DNA of 7,872 bases from Rhodospirillaceae bacterium. Lineage in GTDB: Bacteria > Pseudomonadota > Alphaproteobacteria > UBA8366. Each line of letters opens with the position of its first letter. Positions within the stretch are counted from its first letter, which is position 1. Under the pieces are notes generated by a model. That model did no database searches and had not been told where the DNA came from. It saw nothing but the letters and a program-made list of their open reading frames with translations. The position numbers were made by a program, and so were the translations under genes. Positions 6,800 through 7,872 of this stretch are shown here, one piece after another. Where the stretch lies: positions 4,567-12,438 of the forward strand of contig PARQ01000019.1 in the NCBI GenBank assembly GCA_002711555.1, given 5' to 3'.

Positions 6800-7810
6800 T
6801 TAAGGAACTTGTATTATGCGTTCGGTTTCAAGAACCTTCCGACGTATTCCCTGTTCGGTACGGAAAAGCTCAAATCTTCCCTTATAAGTGCCTTTCGGCC
6901 ACACTCGGCCGTAACCCTTACGGCCGACAAAGTCGAATTTAATATTAGTGATTCGGGTGATTTTTTTCTTAGAGCGAGCTAATATTTTTGCGCCTGGGGA
7001 AATTAGACTCATTTCATATTCATCCCCGGGCCTTCCACCACCAAACTCAATAGCAAACACAAAGTTTGGAGATCTTCGTTCCATCCGGTCTTTAATGTCT
7101 AATCCATATGTCAATGCAACACGATTGAATTTGGCACTATCACTAAAGCCTGCTTGAAGAACGAATGCCTTCTTGTAGCGTAATTGAGCCTTAGCTTTGG
7201 CGCTCCACAAAGTTTTTTGTTTGATTGCACATCTTTTTTTATCTGTTTTTTCGGGGGAGAAGGGATCTACAACTTTCCCCTGGTGTTGGACAGCGAAGTG
7301 TAAGTGGGGAAATTCGGAAAGGCCAGACATTCCTACTTGACCGAGAATGTTACCAGCCTTGACCTCCTGACCTGTTGCTACACGAATGCTGGCATTTTTT
7401 AGATGTGCATAAATTGTTCGCCACCCGTTTCCGTGATCAAGGACAACAACATTGCCAAGGCCGCGTCGTACGATGATATCGTGGCCAATGGCCCTAAAAG
7501 AAATATCTGGAAGCCCACGGCGGATTTTAATTACTCGGCCATCTGCTGCAGCCAGTACATCTACGCCGCGTTGCATTAACTTAATGCTGCGAAGTCGAAT
7601 ATCAGTGCCTTGATGGTTATTGTAAGATAAACTGCCGCATTGAAAGTCCTTCCACTTCGCCGATTTGTCATGATCAACGAATAGCACAAGATCACAATTG
7701 TTTCCAAATTTACAATCTATTGGTATTTCGAAAAGTGCTGGGTTTTGACGCGCGAGAGTGTTTCCACCAAAAACAAGTAGAAAAACAAAAGGCAAAAATC
7801 TTACAAACAT
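6800..7810 (-). CDS. Secreted M23 family metallopeptidase (LytM/peptidoglycan endopeptidase-like)
   Basis: This 336-residue protein has an N-terminal signal peptide (hydrophobic residues 3-15, likely cleavage after NTLA at residue 20), placing it in the periplasm. The M23 zinc site is complete: H66 and D70 in HQGTD, H136 in YAHL, and H169/H171 in PHLHF. The supporting motifs AAADGRV, VVLDHGNGW and GQVGMSGL are also present. Such enzymes cleave peptidoglycan cross-bridges, so cell-wall remodelling is the likely role. About 140 residues after the catalytic domain form a C-terminal region that I do not recognise. Cysteines C33, C39, C58 and C194 could form disulfides. The ATG lacks a strong ribosome binding site. 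Its stop lies two bases from the hdaA stop, so the two genes converge head-on. Confidence 0.92.
   Translation of the reverse strand: MFVRFLPFVFLLVFGGNTLARQNPALFEIPIDCKFGNNCDLVLFVDHDKSAKWKDFQCGSLSYNNHQGTDIRLRSIKLMQRGVDVLAAADGRVIKIRRGLPDISFRAIGHDIIVRRGLGNVVVLDHGNGWRTIYAHLKNASIRVATGQEVKAGNILGQVGMSGLSEFPHLHFAVQHQGKVVDPFSPEKTDKKRCAIKQKTLWSAKAKAQLRYKKAFVLQAGFSDSAKFNRVALTYGLDIKDRMERRSPNFVFAIEFGGGRPGDEYEMSLISPGAKILARSKKKITRITNIKFDFVGRKGYGRVWPKGTYKGRFELFRTEQGIRRKVLETERIIQVP
6905..6927. repeat. Perfect 10-bp inverted repeat inside the M23 peptidase gene
   Basis: TCGGCCGTAA (6905-6914), a three-base CCC loop, and TTACGGCCGA (6918-6927) form a perfect GC-rich hairpin. It lies in the peptidase coding sequence, about 108 bases past the hdaA stop, where it encodes the near-palindromic G-R-K-G-Y-G-R. 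There is no clear T run after it on either strand, so it is not a classic intrinsic terminator. It could slow or help end transcription running in from hdaA. The structure is directly visible; the role is inference. Confidence 0.6.
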
Positions 7811-7847
7811 TAGGCCGTGAATTTTGGAATGATTTTAATGAGGTTTT

Positions 7848-7865
7848 TTTCAATTGTTATTGAAA
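7848..7865. repeat. 7-bp inverted repeat upstream of the M23 peptidase gene
   Basis: TTTCAAT (7848-7854) and ATTGAAA (7859-7865) are exact reverse complements around a TGTT spacer, centred about 46 bases before the peptidase ATG. The position would suit an operator or promoter-proximal site for that minus-strand gene. The repeat is AT-rich, so chance is a real possibility. I see no well-spaced -35/-10 pair in this 62-base upstream stretch. Confidence 0.3.
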
Positions 7866-7872
7866 TTTCACC

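Noticed and set aside
1..7872. GANTC (CcrM-type) methylation sites clustering near gene starts
   Set aside because: Several sites are visible, including one at 3201 in the purM/DUF2066 divergent region, but the number seen is not above chance for this length.
1..7872. Defence system, mobile element, CRISPR array, tRNA or rRNA
   Set aside because: Every substantial ORF is accounted for by a housekeeping or conserved family, and no spaced repeats, terminal repeats, integrase-like sequence or RNA gene pattern was seen.

Overview
The window is a gene-dense, moderately AT-leaning bacterial chromosome segment. It most likely comes from an alphaproteobacterium, probably Rhodospirillales-like and possibly an uncultured marine lineage. 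Three things point there: an alphaproteobacterial HdaA, a 44-residue aa3-type cytochrome oxidase subunit IV, and a pepA-holC-ndk arrangement. Assignment below class level is inference. I see no transposase, integrase, phage gene, tRNA, rRNA or CRISPR array. This looks like ordinary core genome rather than a defence or mobile island.

Left block (1-1211, + strand): the C-terminal end of leucyl aminopeptidase (pepA), then the DNA polymerase III chi subunit (holC), then nucleoside diphosphate kinase (ndk). A good sigma70-type promoter lies in front of ndk.

Middle block (3235-1258, - strand): purM and purN overlap in a GTGA stop/start and encode two steps of de novo purine synthesis (AIR synthetase and GAR transformylase). 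A tiny cytochrome oxidase subunit IV gene follows 86 bases downstream on the same strand. The purM start is puzzling: the last conventional start codon (GTG at 3235) has no ribosome binding site, while an ATA codon at 3199 does.

Right block (3297-6797, + strand): a tight cluster diverging from purM. It encodes a DUF2066 exported protein, a CDP-alcohol phosphatidyltransferase, an AI-2E family membrane transporter, and HdaA, the clamp-binding regulator that inactivates DnaA. Gaps are 18, 5 and 10 bases, so co-transcription is likely. The cluster ends two bases from the stop of a convergent gene for a secreted M23 metallopeptidase (7810-6800). A perfect 10-bp inverted repeat lies inside the 3' end of that peptidase gene.

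Nothing here looks like a new multi-gene system. The points most worth a second look are the purM start, the overlooked oxidase subunit, the linkage of uncharacterised DUF2066 to phospholipid and replication-control genes, and the intragenic hairpin in the convergent region.
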